From NCBI GenBank assembly GCA_022821965.1, contig JAJECN010000015.1, positions 180,785 through 244,784 of the forward strand: a stretch of 64,000 bases of DNA. Reading direction: 5' to 3'. The notes under the pieces are model-generated. The model made no database searches, was not told the DNA's origin, and was given only the letters and a program-made list of their open reading frames with translations. Of the stretch, positions 52,584 to 61,173 are shown in pieces (the stretch's first letter is position 1; every line of letters begins with the position of its first letter). A program made the position numbers and the translations under genes. The DNA is from Candidatus Poribacteria bacterium. GTDB taxonomy: Bacteria; Poribacteria; WGA-4E; WGA-3G.

Positions 52584-55022
52584 TTGACAATTGAATGGAA
52601 CTTTCGAGTCGTCTGGGCGTTTATCGTCGTTTTTTTCGCTGTCCAACTCCTTGATGTAGTGAAGGCTGAGACAGACTCCGCCCACAGAATCGCGACCGCT
52701 ATCCGAATCGAAGGGGTGCCGCCGAAGTTAGACGGCGTTCTGGATGACGATATCTGGAAGACCGCACCCCTTCACGAAGGCTTTCGTCAACGCGATCCAG
52801 ATGAGGGCAAACCCGCGACAGAACGCACCACCTTCCAAATCGCCTACGATGACGAGGCACTCTATTTTGGCGTAATGTGCTATGACAGCGAACCCGATAA
52901 AATCGTTTCCCGCCTCGTTAGACGGGACAGTTTCGTTGAATCGGATAGATTTGATGTGATCCTTGACCCGCATTACAGTCGGCAAGAAGCATTCTGGTTT
53001 TTCATCTATCCTTCAGGCTCCGTAATGGATGGCACTATTTCTGGTGTTGACTGGTGGGATAGTACTTGGAACGGTGTCTGGGAAGTCAAAACAAAAACAC
53101 ACAAAGATGGTTGGGTGGCTGAATGCAAAATTCCGTTTCATGTATTCCGCTTTGCGCCAAAAGAAAAGTACACTTGGGGCATCCAAGTAGCACGCGTTAT
53201 TAGCAGAAAAAAAGAATACGCGCTTTGGCGTTTGATTAAGAAAGATGAACCCGGTTGGGTATCGCGCTTTGGGGACCTGACGGGCATTAAAGACATCCAC
53301 CCTTCTCGTCATCTGGAATTTTTACCCTATGCAATGGGACGCGCACATCTCAATGATGAACCCGAGCTCTGGGGAAATATGGGAACCGATGTACAATATG
53401 GGATTACTACCGGAACGACACTCAACGCCACAGTCAATCCAGATTTTGGGCAAGTAGAGGCAGATCCTGCCCGCTTAAATCTCTCTGCCTATGAAGAGTA
53501 TTTTGAGGAGCGGCGCCCCTTCTTTGTTGAAGGTGCCTCTGTCTTTGCAAATAATGACTATAACTTCTTTTACTCTCGGCGTATTGGACGAAGACCGGGA
53601 CGGTTTGCACTTCCCGATGGCACCACAGAACTAAGTCGTCCGGAAGCGACAACGATTCTCGGTGCCGCCAAAATTGTTGGAAAAACTCGAGGCAATACCC
53701 ATTTCGGGATCATGGAGGCAGTCACCGCGCCCGAATATGCACAGATTGAAAAAGTAGTCGATGGAAAGAAGGTCCAAAGTGATCACTTGATTGAACCCTT
53801 GACGAACTACTTTGTCGGACGAATCAATCAGGATGTCTTAAAAGGGAATTCTCGCGTTGGTTTGATAACGACTGCTGTTAATCGACAGGAGTCCGATGCT
53901 GCTTATGTCGGCGGACTTGATTGGGATCTGAAGTTTTCAAAAGACCGATATCAGATAACAGGCACCCTCGCGGTAAGCCAATCTTCACACTTAGAGACCC
54001 GCAAGTTGGGATACCTTGCACATCTTGAGTTTGATAAACGGGGCGGGTGGTGGAGTGCCGAGAGTAGTTTTCGGATGCTTTCCCCAGATTTTGAGATGAA
54101 TGACCTCGGTTTCCGGCGACGCGCCGACATGCTCGAATGGGATTATGCCCTCGGGGCACAAAAACAGCAGCCATTTAGCATCTTCCGACGTGCCTTTTTG
54201 CAGCTTTATGGGTGGCAACAGTGGAATTATGAGGCGGTCAATATCAGTCGTCATTTGGAAATATGGACATCTATCCGTTTCAAGAACTATTGGGATTCTT
54301 TCCTGTCGGTCGCGCGGAACTTTGAATCGTTTAGTGATGATGATGTTAGACGCGGCGGTGCACTCATTAGAAATCCCGCAAACTGGGGAGTTTCCGCACG
54401 GCTTTCTACTGACAGCCGAAAAATGATCCGGCTGGAATTAAGCCCATTTTTCGCTTGGAATGATGATAGGCGATCCTATGCCTATAATATGCGATTCTAT
54501 CTCCGTTTCCAACCAGTTTCCAACATTGAATTTAGTATAGGACCCAGTTACGGGTATCAAGTGAAGGATGCCCAATGGGTAAAGCAAGTTGAAAAGAACC
54601 TCAAAAAACACTACATCTATGGAAAATTAGAGAGTCGCACGTTAGACTTTACGACACGAGCGAACATCAGTTTTACGCCAACGTTGAGTCTGCAATTCTA
54701 TGTGCAACCCTTCATTACAATCGGGGATTATACAGATTTCAAAGAACTGATCGAGCCGAAGTCATACCAGTTCAAGCCTTATGCCCTGAATGAGAACCAT
54801 GATTTCCATCGCAGGTCTTTACGAGGTAACACCGTCCTTCGCTGGGAATTCCGTCCGGGCAGTACGCTGTTTTTGGTGTGGTCCCAATCCCGTGAAGCAG
54901 CTTTGGAATCTGTTCGAGAATCGGACCTTGATTTTCGACCGTTGCATCGTCTGGGAAGCAGTTTCACAGATGCAGGAAAAAACGTCTTTCTGATTAAATG
55001 TCGATATTGGTTTGGGATGTAG
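52584..55022 (+). CDS. DUF5916 outer-membrane protein, paralogue 3
   Basis: 812 residues from a TTG at 52584, chosen because AGAGG lies 8 nt upstream and the N-terminus (TIEWNFRVVWAFIVVFFAV) then aligns with the other two. The longest frame starts 138 bp earlier but overlaps the preceding gene. The domains are as in paralogues 1 and 2, with a unique insertion near IEKVVDGKKVQSDHLIEP. It ends LIKCRYWFGM. It follows copy 2 by 113 bp and they may be co-transcribed. Confidence 0.9.
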   Translation: MTIEWNFRVVWAFIVVFFAVQLLDVVKAETDSAHRIATAIRIEGVPPKLDGVLDDDIWKTAPLHEGFRQRDPDEGKPATERTTFQIAYDDEALYFGVMCYDSEPDKIVSRLVRRDSFVESDRFDVILDPHYSRQEAFWFFIYPSGSVMDGTISGVDWWDSTWNGVWEVKTKTHKDGWVAECKIPFHVFRFAPKEKYTWGIQVARVISRKKEYALWRLIKKDEPGWVSRFGDLTGIKDIHPSRHLEFLPYAMGRAHLNDEPELWGNMGTDVQYGITTGTTLNATVNPDFGQVEADPARLNLSAYEEYFEERRPFFVEGASVFANNDYNFFYSRRIGRRPGRFALPDGTTELSRPEATTILGAAKIVGKTRGNTHFGIMEAVTAPEYAQIEKVVDGKKVQSDHLIEPLTNYFVGRINQDVLKGNSRVGLITTAVNRQESDAAYVGGLDWDLKFSKDRYQITGTLAVSQSSHLETRKLGYLAHLEFDKRGGWWSAESSFRMLSPDFEMNDLGFRRRADMLEWDYALGAQKQQPFSIFRRAFLQLYGWQQWNYEAVNISRHLEIWTSIRFKNYWDSFLSVARNFESFSDDDVRRGGALIRNPANWGVSARLSTDSRKMIRLELSPFFAWNDDRRSYAYNMRFYLRFQPVSNIEFSIGPSYGYQVKDAQWVKQVEKNLKKHYIYGKLESRTLDFTTRANISFTPTLSLQFYVQPFITIGDYTDFKELIEPKSYQFKPYALNENHDFHRRSLRGNTVLRWEFRPGSTLFLVWSQSREAALESVRESDLDFRPLHRLGSSFTDAGKNVFLIKCRYWFGM

Positions 55023-55116
55023 AGGAGCGAAAAAGTTATAGAGAAACCCAAGTTGAGTGTCATAATTGGAAGAATCCACCCACTATTCAAACGAACAGTC
55101 GTATTAGGAGTATACT

Positions 55117-55467
55117 ATGGTAATTACCGGGTCTGAGAAAAATGAAGTCATTATTTTCAGACTGAGCGGCAGAATTATCTCCCCGGGTATCAAAGAGATC
55201 TCAGAAACTGTGGAGGAGGCACTTACAGTCTCCTCATCACCTCTGAGATTTGTTTTTGACTTTAAGAAGGTAACTCAGATAGATAGTTCTGGACTCAGCG
55301 TACTGATGAAAATCCATTCTGATATTCACCCGCGTGAGGGAAAAATTGCAGTGATTAATGTAAACAAACATGTCAAAAACCTCATTGTCATGGCGCGATT
55401 GATCACCGTCTTTGAAAGCTTTGAAAGCGAAGATGATGCGATTGCTGCTCTGAGCAAAAAATCATGA
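55117..55467 (+). CDS. STAS-domain anti-sigma-factor antagonist
   Basis: 116 residues, the usual size. The phosphoacceptor region TQIDSSGLSVLMKIHSDI has Asp56-Ser57-Ser58-Gly59, and Ser58 is in the position phosphorylated in SpoIIAA/RsbV. Rest: VIIFRLSGRIISPG, VFDFKKV, GKIAVINVN. The usual partner is an HATPase-type anti-sigma kinase, but here the next gene, overlapping by 4 bp, encodes a protein-kinase-like protein. GGAG lies before the ATG. Confidence 0.93.
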   Translation: MVITGSEKNEVIIFRLSGRIISPGIKEISETVEEALTVSSSPLRFVFDFKKVTQIDSSGLSVLMKIHSDIHPREGKIAVINVNKHVKNLIVMARLITVFESFESEDDAIAALSKKS

Positions 55468-56570
55468 AAAACAATTTAACTACCAGAATAGACACTTACT
55501 ATAAACTCAATACGCATCTCATCTACCTTGATAGCGAACAATTGAATTCCCGCTTTGGTGGTGAACGGAACACGCGCGGTTGGGGTGAAAACCATGTAAT
55601 CAAAGTAGGGAAATCAAAGGTATTTGTTAAGAGAATCCCGCTCACCGACCTTGAATACGCTCACATGTTCTCGACGAAGAATCTATACAATTTGCCAACT
55701 TACTACAACTATGGCGTTGGCTCCGCTGGCTTTGGGGTTTTTCGCGAACTTCTGATGCATATCCGAACAACAAATTGGGTACTGCAAGGCGCAATTGAAA
55801 ATTTTCCGCTGATGTATCATTACCGAATCATGCCTCGCTCTGGCGGAAAAGCCGACTTGGACATGGAATGGTACGACAGATATGTTAAATACTGGAATAG
55901 CAATGAAAACATCGGTAGATACATTGCTGACAGAACGAATGCGAAATATGAGGTGGTGTTGTTTTTAGAGTATATCCCTTACACATTTTCAAAATGGTTT
56001 GAAAGAAACATAGATCAATTAGACGCGTTCATCGGCGAAATAACGGACACCACAACCTTTCTACGAAAAAACGGAATTATCCATTTCGATGTTCATTTCG
56101 GTAATATCCTCACCGATGGAAATAGACTCTACTTAACAGATTTTGGATTGGCACTTGACAGACGTTTTGATTTAAACGAAACTGAACGAGCGTTTTTCAG
56201 GAAAAACACACACTATGACTATGGAGAATTTCTGTTATGTTTTGGAGAACATCTCTCGTCTGTTTATCGGAGGCTTGCAGAGACAAAAAAGAAAAAAGTT
56301 AGGCAGAAATATGGTCTCAAAGACGAGATGCAATATCCTGAAGATTTTATTATTTTATTGGAAAATATCGATGAAATCTATGCCGAAGGACTCATGAAAT
56401 TGGACAAAAATTATGTTGAAGTGCTCATAAAATATCGCGCCATTATTGTCCTGGTGGCAGAATTTTTCGCGGATATGGGACAAAACGATAGAAAGGACAC
56501 GAAATACAGCCACGGGAAATTAAAACGTTTACTTGAAGAAACGGAAATCCTTCAGGAGAGGACCCCTTAA
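55464..56570 (+). CDS. Protein-kinase-like protein coupled to STAS
   Basis: 368 residues; ATG overlaps the STAS TGA (ATGA). The kinase fold is inferred from a beta-3 Lys (SKVFVKRI, Lys56), the catalytic loop HFDVHFGN (Asp209, Asn214) and TDFGLA (Asp226) in correct order. The N-lobe glycine loop is atypical (GERNTRGWGEN), and the region between N-lobe and catalytic loop is long. No membrane helix. It could phosphorylate the STAS protein and thus take the place of the HATPase kinase in a partner-switch. Alternatively it could be a small-molecule (aminoglycoside-type) kinase. Confidence 0.82.
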   Translation: MKNNLTTRIDTYYKLNTHLIYLDSEQLNSRFGGERNTRGWGENHVIKVGKSKVFVKRIPLTDLEYAHMFSTKNLYNLPTYYNYGVGSAGFGVFRELLMHIRTTNWVLQGAIENFPLMYHYRIMPRSGGKADLDMEWYDRYVKYWNSNENIGRYIADRTNAKYEVVLFLEYIPYTFSKWFERNIDQLDAFIGEITDTTTFLRKNGIIHFDVHFGNILTDGNRLYLTDFGLALDRRFDLNETERAFFRKNTHYDYGEFLLCFGEHLSSVYRRLAETKKKKVRQKYGLKDEMQYPEDFIILLENIDEIYAEGLMKLDKNYVEVLIKYRAIIVLVAEFFADMGQNDRKDTKYSHGKLKRLLEETEILQERTP

Positions 56571-56802
56571 CCTACCAGAATCATATCTAACATCAGCAAC
56601 TGTTCATCTGATACCAAGCAGACAAATGTTGCTGAAACTTACTTTTTGAACGGAACTGTCCAAAAATTGAACTGAAAAAAAGTGATATGTCGGGTAGAAT
56701 TAGCGAAAAGTCCTATTTTAGAGTGGTTTCGCATCTGAATTGACTTTGGCATGAAAATTGCTACGACATAACTATATTACGCAAGAAAAAATGGAATTTT
56801 TC

Positions 56803-56831
56803 TTGACAAATAATGCAGGAATTGTTAATAT
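56803..56831 (+). promoter_or_regulatory. Sigma-70-type promoter upstream of a decayed gene
   Basis: TTGACA, 17-bp spacer, TAATAT, followed 50 nt later by AAGGAGG and an ATG at 56893. The promoter and ribosome site survive, but the frame stops after 12 codons. Confidence 0.6.
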
Positions 56832-56892
56832 TGTTAGTATCAACAATACCTTCGCCAACTTATTTGCGCTATTACAAACCTAAGGAGGCTAT

Positions 56893-57160
56893 ATGCATGA
56901 AGGGCATTCTCTAACAATCCAAATGCTTTAGCTTTGGGTCCAACCAGCGTATCTTGATAGTGTTTGAGACAAGCATGGAGCGACAGTGTAATGCGAATTG
57001 ACGCGACACGAACCGAAGTCCACACGTTACAGAACGTCCACTGGCACCGTCGCTGTCGAGTGGAGTGCAGATAGTAAAACTTGGCAGATCCCATAGGGGG
57101 ACGAGTTGCGGTAGACGTAATCGCCCAGGACGCTATCTTATCAAATATGTAGAACGCTAA
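56893..57160 (+). pseudogene. Decayed CDS with several frameshifts
   Basis: An ATG with a good ribosome site starts a frame of only 12 codons. Protein-like fragments then appear in different frames: NNPNALALGPTSVS, MRIDATRTEVHTLQNVHW, TVAVEWSADSKTWQIP and RPGRYLIKYVER before a TAA at 57158. At least three frameshifts are needed to join them. The original family is not recognised. Confidence 0.4.
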
Positions 57161-57179
57161 GAGGAAATATCATGAGTGA

Positions 57180-57330
57180 AAAAATAATCTCGCGGTAGGG
57201 CATACCGAGAGTGTAAACGCTTGTGGAGCAGAAGTGAGACCTCAAAAATCGTTAGCAACTTCGGTTGGCATGACAGGGGGGCAATCTGTGGAGAAGCAAG
57301 AATCCCACCGCTTTAGCTGTAGGAGTGTCA
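57180..57330 (+). mobile_element. Remnant 3' end of an IS200/IS605-type TnpB gene with right-end hairpin
   Basis: The frame reads AVGHTESVNACGAEVRPQKS, the C-terminal signature of TnpB (IS605 OrfB). The rest of the gene is missing upstream. The frame continues into an imperfect hairpin (CCCACCGCTTTAGCTGTAGG, 57304-57323) typical of the transposon right end and the 3' end of TnpB-associated RNA. Two mismatches in the hairpin suggest decay. The frame stays open into the gene at 57336. Confidence 0.7.
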
Positions 57331-57335
57331 AATAT

Positions 57336-57926
57336 ATGCGGTTGTTATTAATTCAATGTGTACTGCTTGTATTGGGATTGGTCGGTTATTGCATTGCTAC
57401 TGAGATTGGCTTTGAAGCCGAAGACGCAGATGAAATTGTAGCAATCATGGAAATTTATGAAGATAAGAAAGCTTCAGGCGGTATGTATATATCGGCGGGA
57501 AAGGGCGGAGGGGGTCGCCACCCCGGTAAAGCCGATTTCGTGATTAACGTTAGAACACCCGGTCAGTACACCATGTGGGGGCGGGTGATTGCCCAAGATA
57601 CGGCGAAGGACTCTTTCCATGTCACAGTCGACCAGAAGAAAAGTCCACAACCGGGTGATGCCAACATGATCTGGGATACAGGTCAGCATCAGGAGTGGAC
57701 GTGGGCAAAAGTAAAATGGCGCGAAAAGAATCCGTTGACCTTTGATCTGAAACCGGGGAAACATACCGTTACATTTTGGTCTAGGGAAGGCGATACCCGT
57801 TTGGATGCCGTTTACATGGCAATAGACCCCAACGCTGTCCCCAAGCTACCGGATGAAATTGAGGGTTTTGCTGTGCATCCCCGGAATCGCTTAACGACAA
57901 CTTGGGCGGTGCTAAAAAAACGGTAG
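57336..57926 (+). CDS. Secreted CBM6/35-like protein with TWGxLK tag
   Basis: 196 residues from the ATG at 57336 (AGGAG upstream), just after the TnpB remnant; the longer frame would fuse TnpB residues in front of the signal peptide. Signal MRLLLIQCVLLVLGLVGYCI. The domain resembles a carbohydrate-binding module of the CBM6/35 type: IGFEAEDADEIV, ADFVINVRTPGQYTMWGRVI, and HTVTFWSREGDTRLDAVYM. The end VHPRNRLTTTWAVLKKR carries the tag with Ala in place of Gly. Probably exported, binding a glycan. Confidence 0.85.
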   Translation: MRLLLIQCVLLVLGLVGYCIATEIGFEAEDADEIVAIMEIYEDKKASGGMYISAGKGGGGRHPGKADFVINVRTPGQYTMWGRVIAQDTAKDSFHVTVDQKKSPQPGDANMIWDTGQHQEWTWAKVKWREKNPLTFDLKPGKHTVTFWSREGDTRLDAVYMAIDPNAVPKLPDEIEGFAVHPRNRLTTTWAVLKKR

Positions 57927-58106
57927 GGCTGGACTCAAGCACTGTGACATCAGATTGCCGGAATTTGTCAACACCTTACAGAGGGTGTGTAAAGTTTTTG
58001 TCAAAATATGAACGGAAGGGCATGTTCCAAAGTATTGTATCAAGCATAAAATTAGATGTAACAAACGTTAAAGCGCGAATATTTAACTATATAGGAGGTG
58101 CGTAAC

Positions 58107-59681
58107 ATGAAATCGCGCCGTATGCCTTTTGTATGGATGGTATCACTCCTTGTACACGTCTGTTTCGCAGTCGTTATAGGGTACATAGCGATCTCATCTA
58201 AACAATTGAAGGCACAAGATGCCATTGACGTGAGTTTTTTCATTGTTACACCGCCACAAGCGGCTAAAAGGGATGTCATCGCTAAGCCAGCGGTTGTAGC
58301 AACCCCTGTTCCAGATTTGAGAGTCGTTCCACAAACTGAGACAACATCGCGTCGCACAACACTCGCACGAGCAGCGAGGTCATCTGCAACTGCAGCACCT
58401 GCGGCGTCACTAACGGCAGGCGCGCCGTCTGCACCAAGAGGGCAGCAAATCAAAGTTCCGAGCACATCTCCTGTGCTCCAGCATACTGAACAGTCGCTAT
58501 CGACTGCTGCAGTACTACCGACAACATCAGACGCACTACCGACCGCGGGCTTGTCAAGCGGCGGAATTACAGATGGTCTAAGTGCAGGTGTCGGAGACGG
58601 TTTAGGTAGCGGCACTGGACGCGGTGCTTTCGGTTCGGGATCCGGTCTTGGGCAAACAAGGACACAAGGCAATGGTAGGTTAAATACACTCGTGGAAGGC
58701 GCGGGTGCTGCAAATATCAATGCCTCGTTGTCAGATGTAGAGCAGAGCATGGTTCTGGGTAACGGTGTACCACAGCTTCCGAAGGGAAGTCCAGGTGCTA
58801 TTATTCAAGGACGCGGCAAGGAGATTATTGGAAGACTCAATCTCGTCCGCCTTGATGATCCGTTGCATCCGAACCTTGATTTCTGAGGCAGCGGCATCGG
58901 ACATCTCCGATTCGGGGCAGGTCTGCCCTATTTAGTCAAGTCGCTGAATACAGAAACAGGTATCCAAACCCAAATGGTTGACGCAGTCCAAATTACGGAC
59001 GCGGCGTTCTTTGAATCACCGATTATCTTTATGGAACCGATTGCCAATTCTGGCGGAAAACTCGAGAATGGATTGTTGCGTGGTAGTGCTATCTGGCAGA
59101 CGAAAGGGAGTCGTCCTTCCTTCGGTTATACTGATCGGGAAGCACAACGGATTCGCGAGTATGTCATCAATCGCGGCGGATTTATCTATATGCCCACGCA
59201 CGGAAGCACGGAATTGGCAATGCAACCCGCGCTTCGTGTCCTGCGTCAAATTCTCCCGGAATACCATTTGACCACTATTCCTAAAGATCATGAGATTTAC
59301 AATGCTTTCTATGAGTTGAACGGACCGCTCCGATTTCCTGTTCGGAAAATGGGGAGTACTGTTCTCCATCACGGTCCCTACGGTCAGTTACAGGGCGTTT
59401 TCATTGATGACCGGCTCGCTGTTCTCCTTGATACAGAGGCAATGATACATGTAATGGATGGGGCAGTGCAAAAACCTTTCTTCGGTCACTACAAGGACCG
59501 GAATAAGATTTTAGAGGAATTCGCACCCGCTGCCGCACGGCAACTCATTAACATTGTCATCTACGCCGTAACACATGGGAATATCTCGGATTATAGCAAC
59601 TATATCCCCGCAGACGCTCTCGCCGGTGAGGGGATGGACAACGTCCCGAAAAAGGCACCGGCTGCTGCAAATCGGTTGTAG
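58107..59681 (+). pseudogene. DUF4159 protein with TonB-like N-terminus, interrupted by in-frame UGA
   Basis: One continuous frame runs from the ATG at 58107 (GGAGG, 8 nt) to TAG 59679-59681 except for a TGA at 58884-58886. The N-part has a TonB-type membrane anchor (FVWMVSLLVHVCFAVVIG) and a Ser/Thr/Ala/Gly-rich linker with GSGTGRGAFGSGSG. DUF4159 (PF13709) spans the stop: LNLVRLDDPLHPNLDF before it, then GSGIGHLRFGAGLPYLVKSL and YVINRGGFIYMPTHGST. Coding quality is the same on both sides, so either a recent nonsense change (TGG to TGA), a sequencing error, or recoding to selenocysteine. Confidence 0.85.
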
Positions 59682-59717
59682 GAATCCTGATAAAGAGTAG
59701 CACAGAGTTATCCATAA

Positions 59718-59752
59718 GCCGCGTCAAACTATTGACGCGGCTTTTCTTTTTG
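59718..59752 (+). terminator. Rho-independent terminator of the DUF4159 gene
   Basis: GCCGCGTCAA / TTGACGCGGC 10-bp stem, 4-nt loop, followed by TTTTCTTTTT. Textbook form. Confidence 0.95.
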
Positions 59753-59858
59753 TAATTCAGCAACACGCTGGATGTAGACTGGCGCACTCTCTCTAACCAG
59801 AAAAAACTTGACAAATCCGCTAAAAATAGACAAGATAATAGCAAAATCGCATTTCTAT

Positions 59859-59887
59859 TTGACAAACAGCACTTAGAAATGTATAAT
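59859..59887 (+). promoter_or_regulatory. Consensus sigma-70 promoter of the sulfurtransferase/pterin operon
   Basis: TTGACA, 17-bp spacer, TATAAT, 96 nt before the ATG at 59983. The leader contains a hairpin (GCGAGACGC / GCGCATCTCGC) that may have regulatory function, and AGGAGG 13 nt before the ATG. No known riboswitch class is recognised. Confidence 0.8.
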
Positions 59888-59982
59888 ATAAGCAGCGAGA
59901 CGCTCTACGGGGGCGCATCTCGCAAGGCTATTATATTTAACAAATCTTGGCAAAGACAGGACAAGGAGGCCTAAAAATAGAA

Positions 59983-60831
59983 ATGGCTGATTATGCAAAT
60001 CCTGATGTTTTAGTAAGTACAGAATGGGTGGCTGCACACGGTGGTGATGCTGGTATCCGACTGCTTGAAGTTGATGTTGATACAGAGGCTTATGCGGAAG
60101 GACATATCGCTGGCGCGGTCGGACTGAATTGGCAAACCCAGCTGTGTGACCAAGTGCGACGTGATATTCTTACAAAAGAGCAGTTTGAAGCACTCTGTAA
60201 TGACAGCGGTATCGCCAGCGATACGACAGTAATCTTCTATGGCGACAATAACAACTGGTTCGCAACCTACGCGTTATGGCAATTCCGCTACTACGGACAC
60301 GACGAAAGTCAATTGAAGGTGATGAACGGCGGTCGTCAAAAGTGGATTGACGAAGGTAGAGCACTTGTTACCGATGTTCCCGACTATTCCAGCACAGGGT
60401 ATCAGGCGAAATTCCCTGATGACAATGTCCGAGCCACGAAGGACAATATCCTCCCCACACTTGAGCAGGGCGTTATTAATCTCGTTGATGTCCGTTCACC
60501 TGCTGAATTCACCGGCGAAGTCATTGCTCCTCCTGGTATGAGCGAAACCGCGCAACGCGGCGGACATATCCCGGGTGCAGCGAATATCCCGTGGGCAACA
60601 GCCGTGGCTGAGGATGGCACCTTTAAATCTCACGACGAACTGCAAGCCATCTACGGTGGTGAAGGTGTTGACGATAGTAAAGAAACAATCGCCTATTGCC
60701 GTATTGGCGAACGTTCATCGCATACATGGTTTGTGCTGAAGTATCTACTCGGCTACGAGAAAGTCCGCAACTACGACGGCAGCTGGACAGAATGGGGCAA
60801 TCTGGTCGGAGCACCCATCGCACGCGACTAA
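59983..60831 (+). CDS. Thiosulfate/3-mercaptopyruvate sulfurtransferase (double rhodanese)
   Basis: 282 residues with two rhodanese domains. The N-terminal one is inactive (no Cys in its loop at VIFYGDNNNWFATYAL). The C-terminal one carries the active-site loop YCRIGERS with Cys239. CRxGxR-type loops are typical of thiosulfate:cyanide sulfurtransferases, so thiosulfate is the likely sulfur donor. Cytosolic. It leads an operon with a DUF4242-like, a double PTPS, FolE and perhaps an SDR. ATG at 59983. Confidence 0.93.
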   Translation: MADYANPDVLVSTEWVAAHGGDAGIRLLEVDVDTEAYAEGHIAGAVGLNWQTQLCDQVRRDILTKEQFEALCNDSGIASDTTVIFYGDNNNWFATYALWQFRYYGHDESQLKVMNGGRQKWIDEGRALVTDVPDYSSTGYQAKFPDDNVRATKDNILPTLEQGVINLVDVRSPAEFTGEVIAPPGMSETAQRGGHIPGAANIPWATAVAEDGTFKSHDELQAIYGGEGVDDSKETIAYCRIGERSSHTWFVLKYLLGYEKVRNYDGSWTEWGNLVGAPIARD

Positions 60832-60844
60832 AGGAAAATTAAAA

Positions 60845-61138
60845 GTGCCTAAATTTATTTCTACCCACGCAATCGCCTGCATGACGCGTCAAGATGTCGC
60901 ACGTCTACTGAAACGTTTCAAAGAGGAAGAAAACGCCGATGTAAGTAGTATCCGAGTCTTGTGTGATACGCTGTCAGGACGATTGGTTTGCGAATGGGAG
61001 GCACGCAATAGCGTCATTTTAATCGAGTGGCTGAAAAAGTGCAATGTCCAGATACGTGGAACAGGCGAATGGCTTATGACAGTTCAATATGAGTCCATTG
61101 ATGGCGAACTCGTCGTACCTTCGCAGCACGATGCATAG
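60845..61138 (+). CDS. DUF4242-like small protein
   Basis: 97 residues; GTG start with AGGA upstream, 13 bp after the sulfurtransferase. The start and layout (MPKFISTHAIACMTRQDV, VLCDTLSGRLVCEWEARNS) resemble DUF4242 (ferredoxin-like, nickel-binding SCO4226 type), but similarity is modest. No signal peptide. Its job in a pterin context is unknown. Confidence 0.7.
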   Translation: MPKFISTHAIACMTRQDVARLLKRFKEEENADVSSIRVLCDTLSGRLVCEWEARNSVILIEWLKKCNVQIRGTGEWLMTVQYESIDGELVVPSQHDA

Positions 61139-61173
61139 ATTGTTAGGCACGTAGATTAACGGTACAAAAACCG

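Noticed and set aside
59895-59935. Riboswitch in the leader of the sulfurtransferase gene
   Set aside because: Only one hairpin is evident; no consensus of a known class could be matched by eye.
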